Source of the DNA: Flavobacterium sp. | GTDB taxonomy: Bacteria; Bacteroidota; Bacteroidia; Flavobacteriales; Flavobacteriaceae | DNA: 5,771 bases | Direction of reading: 5' to 3' | Assembly (NCBI GenBank): GCA_023253295.1 | Contig: JALRGZ010000324.1 | Span: 1-5,771, forward strand | Shown: positions 1 through 4,996 of the stretch, piece by piece | Position numbering within the stretch: the first letter of the stretch is position 1 | Layout: the number at the start of each line of letters is the position of its first letter | The notes under the pieces: model-generated | The model's input: the letters and a program-made list of their open reading frames with translations, nothing else | What the model was told of the DNA's origin: nothing | Database searches by the model: none | Program-made: the position numbers and the translations under genes

Positions 1-60
1 TCTGTAGGTTTAGAAACTGTGAAAGATGTAATTGCCGATTTAGAACAGGCGCTTTCTTAG
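1..60 (+). CDS. C-terminal end of a probable O-acetylhomoserine sulfhydrylase / Cys-Met metabolism PLP enzyme (partial)
   Basis: Only the last 19 codons and the TAG stop (58-60) are inside the window. The readable tail, SVGLETVKDVIADLEQ and three more residues, resembles the end of Cys/Met-metabolism PLP enzymes (O-acetylhomoserine sulfhydrylase, cystathionine gamma-synthase), which finish with a helix of the form S(V/I)G-E---D(I/V)I-DL-QAL. These enzymes join sulfide or cysteine to an activated homoserine in the cytoplasm. The catalytic lysine and PLP site lie outside the window, so the identity rests on this tail plus the sulfate-assimilation neighbours. If it is the sulfhydrylase, it would consume the sulfide made by the genes to the right. 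An intrinsic terminator follows directly, so it is probably not cotranscribed with the regulator at 229. Confidence 0.6.
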   Translation, partial: SVGLETVKDVIADLEQALS

Positions 61-80
61 TGAATTCGTAAATTATGTTT

Positions 81-125
81 AACGGTTTTGGTGTCAGATC
101 TTCTGTAAATCAAAATCGTTTTTTT
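81..125 (+). terminator. Rho-independent terminator after the left-edge gene
   Basis: AACGGTTTTG (81-90) pairs over all ten positions with CAAAATCGTT (111-120), allowing one G-U wobble. Inside the loop a smaller hairpin, CAGA (95-98) with TCTG (102-105), can stack on top. A run of seven T (119-125) follows at once. The position, 20 nt after the stop at 58-60, fits termination of the upstream gene. Confidence 0.75.
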
Positions 126-128
126 ATG

Positions 129-156
129 TTTGTTTATTCAAAAAAACATATTTTTG
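129..156 (+). promoter_or_regulatory. Possible promoter of the Rrf2 regulator gene
   Basis: TATTTTTG (149-156) fits the Bacteroidota -7 element TAnnTTTG, and TTTG (129-132) could be the -33 element. The 16-nt spacer is slightly short and the surroundings are T-rich, so a chance match is possible. It would give a leader of roughly 65 nt before the ATG at 229. No copy of the CTACTAAA-type motif seen at 1533-1555 and 1818-1840 was found here by eye. Confidence 0.35.
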
Positions 157-228
157 TTTAGTTGAATGGTTCACTTTTTACTTTTTTAGAACAAAAAAAG
201 CATATCAATCCAGAAATAAATCAATACA

Positions 229-639
229 ATGCTTTCAAAGAAAACAAAATATGGTATCAAAGCTTTGACTTTCCTCGCGCGTCAGGAAGATCAGACTCCT
301 GTTGCTATTGCTGATATTGCAAAATCTGAACATATTTCGATTAAGTTTTTGGAAAGTATATTGTTGTTGTTGCGTCATTCGGGATTTTTAGGAGCTAAAA
401 AAGGAAAAGGTGGGGGGTATTATTTGATTAAAGAACCTAAAGATATCAATATGGCAAAAGTTTATCGTATTCTAGAAGGTCCTATTGCTTTATTGCCTTG
501 TGCTAGTCATAATTTCTATGAGCCTTGTGATGATTGTACAGATGAAGCGACTTGTGCAGTTAGAAGATTAATGGCTGAAGTTCGAGATAATACTTTGATG
601 ATATTGGAAAATAATAGTTTGGCAGACATTGCTTTTTAA
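229..639 (+). CDS. Rrf2-family transcriptional regulator with a four-cysteine cluster
   Basis: A 136-residue protein of normal Rrf2 length. The N-terminal half is a winged helix-turn-helix: KKTKYGIKAL opens helix 1, residues about 25-50 form the HTH (IADIAKSEHISIKFLESIL), and the glycine-rich wing GAKKGKGGGYYL lies at 55-66. The effector region holds Cys91, Cys100, Cys103 and Cys109, a C-X8-C-X2-C-X5-C pattern, followed by a conserved-looking C-terminal helix. Family members with three such cysteines (IscR, NsrR, RirA) bind an iron-sulfur cluster; CymR of Bacillus controls cysteine metabolism. Placement between a sulfhydrylase-like gene and the sulfate-reduction genes suggests control of sulfur assimilation, which is inference. 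No Shine-Dalgarno precedes the ATG, as is normal in this phylum. The gene is monocistronic, with terminators before and after it. The family call is firm; the signal sensed is unknown. Confidence 0.9.
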   Translation: MLSKKTKYGIKALTFLARQEDQTPVAIADIAKSEHISIKFLESILLLLRHSGFLGAKKGKGGGYYLIKEPKDINMAKVYRILEGPIALLPCASHNFYEPCDDCTDEATCAVRRLMAEVRDNTLMILENNSLADIAF

Positions 640-662
640 AAAGGAAATTATACAATACAAAG

Positions 663-696
663 AAGCCTTTCAAGTTTGAATTTGAAAGGCTTTTTT
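663..696. terminator. Intrinsic terminator between convergent genes
   Basis: AAGCCTTTCAA (663-673) and TTGAAAGGCTT (682-692) form a perfect 11-bp stem with an 8-nt loop, followed by a T run to 696. It lies 23 nt after the Rrf2 stop and just past the end of the minus-strand TSUP gene at 714. The T run is good for the plus strand. On the minus strand the tail (CTTTGTATTG) is only moderately U-rich, so it may also stop TSUP transcription, less efficiently. Confidence 0.88.
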
Positions 697-713
697 GTTT
701 GAAATTATGTATT

Positions 714-1496
714 TTAAAAAACTAATTTATAACCAACGAAGAAAAGCATTACGGCAATAGCATTTCTAAGTAATAAGTCAGGAACTTTTCCGCTTAACAT
801 ACTTCCGATGAAAATGCCAGGAAGTGATCCCATTAGTAATTGACTTAATAAGGTTAAGTCCAGATTACCCATTGAAGCGTGGCCTAATCCTGCAACCAAA
901 GTCAAAGGTACAGCATGAGCAATTTCGGTTCCTACTAATCTCGGAGTTGGTAAAAGTGGATATAGGAAAAATAAAGTTACTGTTCCTAAAGCTCCGGCAC
1001 CAATAGAGGTTAATGTTACTGTTGAACCTAATAATACTCCAATGGCTACTGTTAGTAGGTTTTGCGTTCTGCTTTCACTGTGGAATTTATCACCAGCATG
1101 TTTTTGTGAAAAGACTAATAATTTCTTTTTGAATAAAACCGCTATTGAAGTGAATAGTAATGCCCATCCCAAACTATATTTTATAATGGTGTTGATGTTT
1201 GAAATATCTGTTTTGATGCTTTCTAGAATCCATAAGGTTAACAATGCAGCTGGCACACTACCTAAAGAGAGCCAGCCTGTGATAGTCCAACTAATATTGT
1301 TTTTTTTGTGATGTACAAAAACTCCGCCTATTTTTGTGAAAGCAGCATATAATAAATCGGTTCCAACTGCTGTTGTTGGAGGGATTCCGAACCATAAAAG
1401 TATTGGTGTCATTAAAGATCCACCACCTACTCCGGTCATTCCAACAATAAAACCAACAACTAATCCGGCAATTACAAATCCTATTTCGATATTCAT
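714..1496 (-). CDS. TSUP (TauE/SafE) family membrane transporter, putative sulfur-anion permease
   Basis: A 260-residue, strongly hydrophobic protein with about eight likely membrane segments and a short polar loop near residues 122-146. It shows the TSUP internal duplication: GMTGVGGG (19-26) followed by VGTDLLYAA (44-52) in the first half is echoed by TSIGAGALG (163-171) followed by VGTEIAHA (188-195) in the second. TSUP proteins act in the cytoplasmic membrane and have been linked to export of sulfite or sulfoacetate and to uptake of sulfur compounds; the substrate cannot be read from the sequence. The gene diverges from cysH across a shared control region and has the same candidate operator, so it likely serves sulfate assimilation, by importing sulfate or thiosulfate or relieving sulfite build-up. 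No other sulfate transporter is in the window. The ATG at 1496 begins just before the first membrane helix and lies 17 nt after a -7-like element. Confidence 0.9.
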   Translation of the reverse strand: MNIEIGFVIAGLVVGFIVGMTGVGGGSLMTPILLWFGIPPTTAVGTDLLYAAFTKIGGVFVHHKKNNISWTITGWLSLGSVPAALLTLWILESIKTDISNINTIIKYSLGWALLFTSIAVLFKKKLLVFSQKHAGDKFHSESRTQNLLTVAIGVLLGSTVTLTSIGAGALGTVTLFFLYPLLPTPRLVGTEIAHAVPLTLVAGLGHASMGNLDLTLLSQLLMGSLPGIFIGSMLSGKVPDLLLRNAIAVMLFFVGYKLVF

Positions 1497-1513
1497 GATA
1501 AAAATATTTGCAG

Positions 1514-1521
1514 CAAATTTA
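1514..1521 (-). promoter_or_regulatory. Probable -7 element of the TSUP gene
   Basis: Read on the minus strand, this is TAAATTTG, a full match to the Bacteroidota -7 consensus TAnnTTTG, 17 nt before the ATG at 1496, implying a leader of about 10 nt. No TTTG -33 box is present at the expected distance; that space is taken by the candidate operator at 1533-1555. Confidence 0.5.
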
Positions 1522-1532
1522 CAACTATTTTA

Positions 1533-1555
1533 TAATAATCCTATAGATTTAGTAG
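1533..1555 (-). promoter_or_regulatory. Candidate operator, TSUP-side copy
   Basis: Read on the minus strand, the site begins CTACTAAATCTATAGGATT. It matches the cysH-side site at 1818-1840 at 17 of 23 positions, including all of CTACTAAA and ATAGG. It contains the dyad AATC-N5-GATT. It sits 11 nt upstream of the -7 element, across the -33 region, where a bound protein would interfere with RNA polymerase or could act as an activator. Binding by the Rrf2 protein is inference. Confidence 0.55.
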
Positions 1556-1777
1556 AATTTTAAATTTAATTTTTTTGAAGCTAATTTTAGTTGTTTTAAA
1601 TCAAGTTTTTAGAGTGTAATTTGATTGTCCGGATTGTTTTATTTTAATATAATTTTTGTTTTTCCCTTTTTTATGATAATTTTTTAAATTGATGTAAAAT
1701 GGATGTTTTGTATTGATAATAAGTGTTTTATGTTTTGTTTTGCTTCTTTTTTGGCTCTAAAAAAAATATAAAATATG

Positions 1778-1808
1778 TTTTGTAATTTGAAAATAAGTAT
1801 TACTTTTG
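1778..1808 (+). promoter_or_regulatory. Promoter of the cysH-cysD-cysN-sulfite reductase operon
   Basis: TTTTG (1778-1782) and TACTTTTG (1801-1808), separated by 18 nt, fit the Bacteroidota housekeeping promoter (TTTG or TTG, a spacer near 17-23 nt, TAnnTTTG). Transcription would start near 1813-1817, giving a leader of about 50 nt that contains the candidate operator at 1818-1840. Confidence 0.7.
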
Positions 1809-1817
1809 CGGAGTAAT
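1799..1817. promoter_or_regulatory. Perfect 6-bp inverted repeat over the cysH -7 element
   Basis: ATTACT (1799-1804) and AGTAAT (1812-1817) are exact reverse complements separated by 7 nt, and the first arm overlaps the -7 box at 1801-1808. It could be a second protein-binding site or chance in AT-rich sequence. No second copy was seen near the TSUP promoter, which makes it weaker than the adjacent 1818-1840 motif. Confidence 0.3.
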
Positions 1818-1840
1818 CTACTAAACCGATAGGGTAATAG
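1818..1840 (+). promoter_or_regulatory. Candidate operator, cysH-side copy
   Basis: The site begins CTACTAAACCGATAGGGT and lies directly downstream of the cysH promoter, around the predicted start of transcription. It contains ACC-N5-GGT (1825-1835), the same dyad position as in the TSUP-side copy, where the arms read ATC and GAT. It also shows a wider imperfect symmetry, CTAnTAnnC-N5-GnnTAnTAG, across all 23 positions. A repressor bound here would block the operon. Confidence 0.55.
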
Positions 1841-1864
1841 TTTTAATAGAAAAAGATAAAAGCA

Positions 1865-2575
1865 ATGAGCGAAGCTATAGTTCAGATATTATTAGAAAAA
1901 ACGAAAGACTTTTCGATTGAAGAGACTTTTGTTTTTTTAGCAAATGAATATAAAGGAGGAGTTGTTTTTTCGACTTCTTTCGGTCAGGAGGATCAGGTAA
2001 TAACTGATTTAATTGAGAAGAGTGGAGCGGCAATTGGTATTTTTACTTTAGATACCGGTCGTTTGTTTCAGGAAACTTATGATGTTTTTCACAGAACACA
2101 AAAGAAATATAAAACACCTATTAAAGTGTATTTCCCAGAAGCAAAAGCTGTGGAAGAATTGTTAGAAAAAAAAGGACCTAACAGTTTCTTTGAGTCGGTT
2201 GAAAATAGAAAAGAATGTTGTTATATTCGTAAGGTAGTACCTCTGAAAAAAGCCTTAGCCGGAAATAAAATTTGGATAACAGGTTTGAGAGCAGAGCAAT
2301 CAGAAAATAGAAGTAATTTGCATTTGTTCGAATATGACGCAAATTTTGATATAGTGAAATTTAACCCATTGTTGAAGTGGAGTTTAGAGGAAGTGCAAAA
2401 ATATATTGATGATAATAATGTTCCTCAAAACAGTTTGCATAAAAAAGGATTTGTAAGCATTGGTTGTGCGCCTTGTACCAGAGCAATTGTTGAAGGAGAA
2501 GATATCAGAGCCGGAAGATGGTACTGGGAACAAAGTCACAAAGAATGCGGTTTGCACGGAGCAAAAAAAGAGTAA
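1865..2575 (+). CDS. cysH: Adenylyl-sulfate (APS) reductase, CysH family
   Basis: A 236-residue cytoplasmic enzyme that reduces adenylyl sulfate to sulfite and AMP with thioredoxin-type electrons. The nucleotide-binding segment STSFGQEDQV (36-45) and TLDTGRLF (61-68) start the fold. ITGLRAEQS (138-146) and FNPLLKWS (166-173) are typical family blocks. The cysteine pairs Cys118-Cys119 (in ECCYIRKVVPL) and Cys201/Cys204 (in GCAPCTR) are the [4Fe-4S] ligands that mark APS-reducing members rather than cluster-free PAPS reductases, and Cys228 (KECGLH) is the catalytic C-terminal cysteine. Length is normal. It is first in the operon, with promoter and candidate operator just upstream and cysD 94 nt downstream. 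No APS kinase gene is present in the window, which agrees with direct use of APS. Many databases would still label it phosphoadenosine phosphosulfate reductase. The ATG is preceded by an A-rich leader without a Shine-Dalgarno. Confidence 0.95.
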   Translation: MSEAIVQILLEKTKDFSIEETFVFLANEYKGGVVFSTSFGQEDQVITDLIEKSGAAIGIFTLDTGRLFQETYDVFHRTQKKYKTPIKVYFPEAKAVEELLEKKGPNSFFESVENRKECCYIRKVVPLKKALAGNKIWITGLRAEQSENRSNLHLFEYDANFDIVKFNPLLKWSLEEVQKYIDDNNVPQNSLHKKGFVSIGCAPCTRAIVEGEDIRAGRWYWEQSHKECGLHGAKKE

Positions 2576-2626
2576 GAAAAAGATAATAGAATAAAGAATA
2601 GTTGATTGGTTTTGGAGAGGTGAAAT

Positions 2627-2663
2627 AACCTTAAACCTTCAAACCTTAAACTTTTAAACAATA
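2627..2663. repeat. Degenerate AAC heptad repeat in the cysH-cysD gap
   Basis: Five consecutive units begin with AAC at 2627, 2634, 2642, 2649 and 2657, so the lengths alternate 7, 8, 7, 8 and 7 nt. The first three are AACCTTA, AACCTTCA and AACCTTA. The array ends 6 nt before the cysD start codon. Upstream, GTT occurs at 2601 and 2609, a weak echo of the GTT arm seen in the other two gaps. Confidence 0.6.
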
Positions 2664-2669
2664 AAAAGA

Positions 2670-3569
2670 ATGAGTTCAGTTTTAAAAACAAATGCTTTAG
2701 AAAGCGAAGCGATTTACATATTTAGAGAAGTTGTTTCTCAATTTGAGAAACCTGTTTTGCTTTTCTCAGGAGGAAAAGATTCAATCACATTGGTAAGATT
2801 AGCTCAAAAAGCATTTTTTCCTGCAAAAATTCCTTTTCCTTTATTACACGTTGATACAGGACACAACTTTCCTGAGACGATCGAATTTAGAGATAAATTA
2901 GTGGAAGAATTAGGATTGGAGTTAATTGTTCGTAATGTTCAGGATGCTATTGATCAGGGAAAAGTTGTAGAAGAAACAGGGCGTTATGCAAGTAGAAACA
3001 GCTTGCAAACTACTACACTTTTGGATGCTATCGAAGAATTCAAATTCGATGCTTGTATTGGTGGAGCGCGTCGTGACGAAGAAAAGGCAAGAGCTAAAGA
3101 ACGTATTTTTTCTGTTCGTGATGATTTTGGTCAATGGGATGAGAAAAACCAACGTCCTGAGTTGTTTGATTTATTGAATGGTAAAATTGAATTAGGACAA
3201 AATGTTCGTGTTTTCCCAATTTCAAACTGGACAGAATTAGATGTTTGGAGTTATATTGAACAAGAACAAATAGAAATCCCTTCTATTTATTTCTCACATA
3301 CTCGTAAAGTATTCGTAAGAGACGGTATGATTTGGTCACACTCTCCATTTGTTTATCAAGATGAGGATGAGGTTGTAGAAGAAAGAGTAGTTCGTTTTAG
3401 AACTGTGGGAGATATGAGTTGTACTGCTGCTGTTGAATCTTATGCCGGAACTATTGCAGAAGTTGTTGGTGAAATTAGACAATCTACTATTTCGGAACGT
3501 GGTGCTCGTATTGACGACAAACGTTCGGAAGCAGCAATGGAGAAAAGAAAACAACAAGGGTACTTTTAA
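2670..3569 (+). CDS. cysD: Sulfate adenylyltransferase subunit 2 (CysD)
   Basis: A 299-residue PP-loop enzyme, the catalytic subunit of heterodimeric ATP sulfurylase, which forms APS and pyrophosphate from sulfate and ATP in the cytoplasm. The ATP-pyrophosphatase loop SGGKDS is at 33-38, the HVDTGHNFPET block at 60-70, and the arginine-rich GGARRDEEKARAKER at 131-145. FPISNWTELDVWSYI (182-196) and the C-terminal ERGARIDDKRSEAAMEKRKQQGYF end are typical of CysD. The length matches the family (about 300) and both termini look complete. It is followed after 102 nt by its GTPase partner, cysN, as expected for a two-subunit sulfurylase. The ATG at 2670 is in an A-rich context; no competing start is evident. 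Transcription most likely comes from the cysH promoter, as no separate promoter or terminator is seen in the gap. Confidence 0.97.
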   Translation: MSSVLKTNALESEAIYIFREVVSQFEKPVLLFSGGKDSITLVRLAQKAFFPAKIPFPLLHVDTGHNFPETIEFRDKLVEELGLELIVRNVQDAIDQGKVVEETGRYASRNSLQTTTLLDAIEEFKFDACIGGARRDEEKARAKERIFSVRDDFGQWDEKNQRPELFDLLNGKIELGQNVRVFPISNWTELDVWSYIEQEQIEIPSIYFSHTRKVFVRDGMIWSHSPFVYQDEDEVVEERVVRFRTVGDMSCTAAVESYAGTIAEVVGEIRQSTISERGARIDDKRSEAAMEKRKQQGYF

Positions 3570-3570
3570 T

Positions 3571-3663
3571 AGGTTAAAAGTTAAGAGTTAGAAGTTAGAC
3601 GAATCAAAAAAACATACAGATTTAAGTTTCGAATGAAGTTGGAACTTTAAACCTGAAACAAAA
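3571..3663. repeat. Paired GTT and AAC heptad arrays in the cysD-cysN gap
   Basis: GTT recurs at 3573, 3580, 3587 and 3594, exactly 7 nt apart (units GTTAAAA, GTTAAGA, and so on). Later AAC recurs at 3643, 3650 and 3657, again 7 nt apart. The first arm AGGTTAAAAGTT (3571-3582) is complementary at 11 of 12 positions to AACTTTAAACCT (3643-3654), so the transcript could fold into a long-range stem with a 60-nt loop. No T run follows, so it is not an intrinsic terminator. Confidence 0.7.
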
Positions 3664-3671
3664 TAGTTAGA

Positions 3672-4916
3672 ATGGAAGTTTTAAAAATAGCAACAGCAGG
3701 AAGTGTAGATGACGGAAAGAGTACATTAATCGGAAGATTATTGTATGATACACAATCGTTAACAACAGATAAGTTAGAAGCAATTGAAAGAAGTAGTAAG
3801 CAAAAAGGATATGATTATTTAGATTTTTCTTTGGCTACTGACGGATTAGTTGCAGAAAGAGAGCAAGGAATTACAATCGACGTAGCGCATATTTATTTTT
3901 CTACAGCTAAGAAAAGTTATATTATCGCAGATACTCCGGGACACGTAGAATATACTCGTAACATGGTTACAGGAGCTTCAACTTCTCAAGTATCTATCAT
4001 TTTGATTGATGCTCGTAAAGGGGTTATTGAGCAAACTTACCGTCACTTTTTTATCAATAATTTATTGAGAGTAAAAGACGTGATTGTTGCGGTAAACAAA
4101 ATGGATTTAGTGGATTACTCGGAGGAAGTATTCAACAAAATCAAAGCAGATTTCCAAGCGTTAAATGCAAAAAGTGATTATAAAGAGCAAAACGTAAGCT
4201 ACATTCCTTTAAGTGCTTTAACTGGGGACAATGTAGTAGATTCATTAGGGAAAATGCCTTGGTACACTGGACAGACTATTTTACAACACTTAGAAGCTTT
4301 AGAGTCTAAAGATATCTACGATACAGGAAAAACACGTTTCCCGGTTCAGACAGTAATCCGTCCTAAAACAGAAGAGTACCATGACTTTAGAGGTTATGCA
4401 GGGAAATTATATGGGAACAATATTAAAGTAGGAGATGCTGTAACGGTATTACCTTCTTTAACAGAGTCAAAAGTTTCTAAAATCCATTTCTTCGATCAAC
4501 AATATGACGAAGCTGTAGCTGGTTCATCTATCACTATTGAATTGGAAAATGATATCAATGTAACAAGAGGTGATATGATTGTAAAATCAGACGAATTACC
4601 AAAAATTGAAAAAGATATCACAACAACGGTTTGTTGGATGGATAGCAAAAAATTAGTTCCAGGAACTAAATATTTGGTACAACATAATACAAACAGAGTT
4701 TTGGCTAAAGTAGATAGCATTAAAAATGTAATTGCTACTGATTATTCAGGAGCTACACCAGCATCTCAATTAGGGATTAATGAGATTGGTGAAGTTTCTA
4801 TCAAATTAAGTAAGGCCTTGTATTTTGATTCTTATGTAGATAATAAATCAAATGGAGCTTTTATCTTAATAGATCCAAATACGAACACAACTGCAGGAGT
4901 TGGTTTTATCAAATAG
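3672..4916 (+). CDS. cysN: Sulfate adenylyltransferase subunit 1, GTPase (CysN)
   Basis: A 414-residue translation-factor-type GTPase that couples GTP hydrolysis to APS synthesis by CysD. The GTPase motifs are in order: G1 GSVDDGKST (10-18), G2 region EREQGITID (62-70), G3 DTPGH (87-91), G4 NKMD (142-145) and G5 SALTGDN (181-187). The rest forms the two beta-barrel domains usual for EF-Tu-like proteins, starting near residue 220 (TRFPVQTVIRP). It lacks the extra C-terminal APS kinase domain of CysNC fusions, which fits the APS-type reductase encoded by cysH. It is somewhat shorter than the roughly 475-residue E. coli protein. Spacing is 102 nt from cysD and 80 nt to the sulfite reductase gene, both gaps carrying heptad repeats. 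The ATG at 3672 puts the P-loop at the expected distance from the N-terminus. Confidence 0.97.
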   Translation: MEVLKIATAGSVDDGKSTLIGRLLYDTQSLTTDKLEAIERSSKQKGYDYLDFSLATDGLVAEREQGITIDVAHIYFSTAKKSYIIADTPGHVEYTRNMVTGASTSQVSIILIDARKGVIEQTYRHFFINNLLRVKDVIVAVNKMDLVDYSEEVFNKIKADFQALNAKSDYKEQNVSYIPLSALTGDNVVDSLGKMPWYTGQTILQHLEALESKDIYDTGKTRFPVQTVIRPKTEEYHDFRGYAGKLYGNNIKVGDAVTVLPSLTESKVSKIHFFDQQYDEAVAGSSITIELENDINVTRGDMIVKSDELPKIEKDITTTVCWMDSKKLVPGTKYLVQHNTNRVLAKVDSIKNVIATDYSGATPASQLGINEIGEVSIKLSKALYFDSYVDNKSNGAFILIDPNTNTTAGVGFIK

Positions 4917-4989
4917 TTACTGGTTTGTGGTTTTTAGTTGATAGTTCAGCTGACAACAACAAACAATAAACAACCAACTATAAACAAAA
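4916..4989. repeat. Symmetrical heptad repeat: five GTTnnnn then five AACnnnn
   Basis: GTT occurs at 4916, 4923, 4930, 4937 and 4944, and AAC at 4955, 4962, 4969, 4976 and 4983; every step is exactly 7 nt. Each GTT faces an AAC around one centre near 4950.5, close to the 8-bp palindrome TCAGCTGA (4946-4953). The last four bases of each unit vary, so the full arms match at 21 of 31 positions. In a register shifted by two heptads, 4924-4940 and 4975-4991 pair at 14 of 17 positions. The array fills almost the whole gap from the cysN stop to the next start codon at 4997. No terminator-like T run follows. Confidence 0.85.
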
Positions 4990-4996
4990 AAAAGAA

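Larger units (their letters stand above)
1497..1864. other. Divergent AT-rich control region between the TSUP gene and cysH
   Basis: This 368-nt stretch has no credible coding frame. The two ends carry the promoter elements and candidate operators listed separately. The middle, about 1561-1777, is extremely AT-rich with many T runs on the plus strand, and I see no further motif, hairpin terminator or RNA gene in it. It may be intrinsically curved, but that is not readable by eye. Confidence 0.8.

Noticed and set aside
139..156. CAAAAA-N6-TTTTTG inverted repeat upstream of the Rrf2 gene as an autoregulatory operator
   Set aside because: The arms are almost pure A and T runs, are expected often in such AT-rich DNA, and bear no likeness to the motif at 1533-1555 and 1818-1840.
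1042..1311. Plus-strand open frame opposite the TSUP gene (also 824-1006 and 1336-1563)
   Set aside because: These lie antisense to a well-supported transporter, have no family resemblance, and show hydrophobic or low-complexity translations expected of a shadow frame.
1809..1864. Possible riboswitch or attenuator leader before cysH
   Set aside because: The predicted leader is only about 50 nt, has no strong stem followed by a T run, and shows no recognisable SAM- or cofactor-riboswitch core.
2922..3557. Minus-strand open frames opposite cysD (2922-3152, 3336-3557), a plus-strand frame at 2986-3177, and a minus-strand frame at 4496-4720 opposite cysN
   Set aside because: All overlap strongly conserved coding sequence in other frames, and their serine-, asparagine- and phenylalanine-rich translations are typical of antisense reading of AT-rich genes.
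4916..4989. CRISPR-like or attachment-site interpretation of the heptad array
   Set aside because: The period is only 7 nt, with no 20-40 nt repeats or unique spacers, no cas genes and no integrase nearby.
4916..4996. Intrinsic terminator between cysN and the sulfite reductase gene
   Set aside because: The paired arms are interrupted and no T run follows on the plus strand; an A-rich stretch leads straight into the next start codon, so readthrough is expected.
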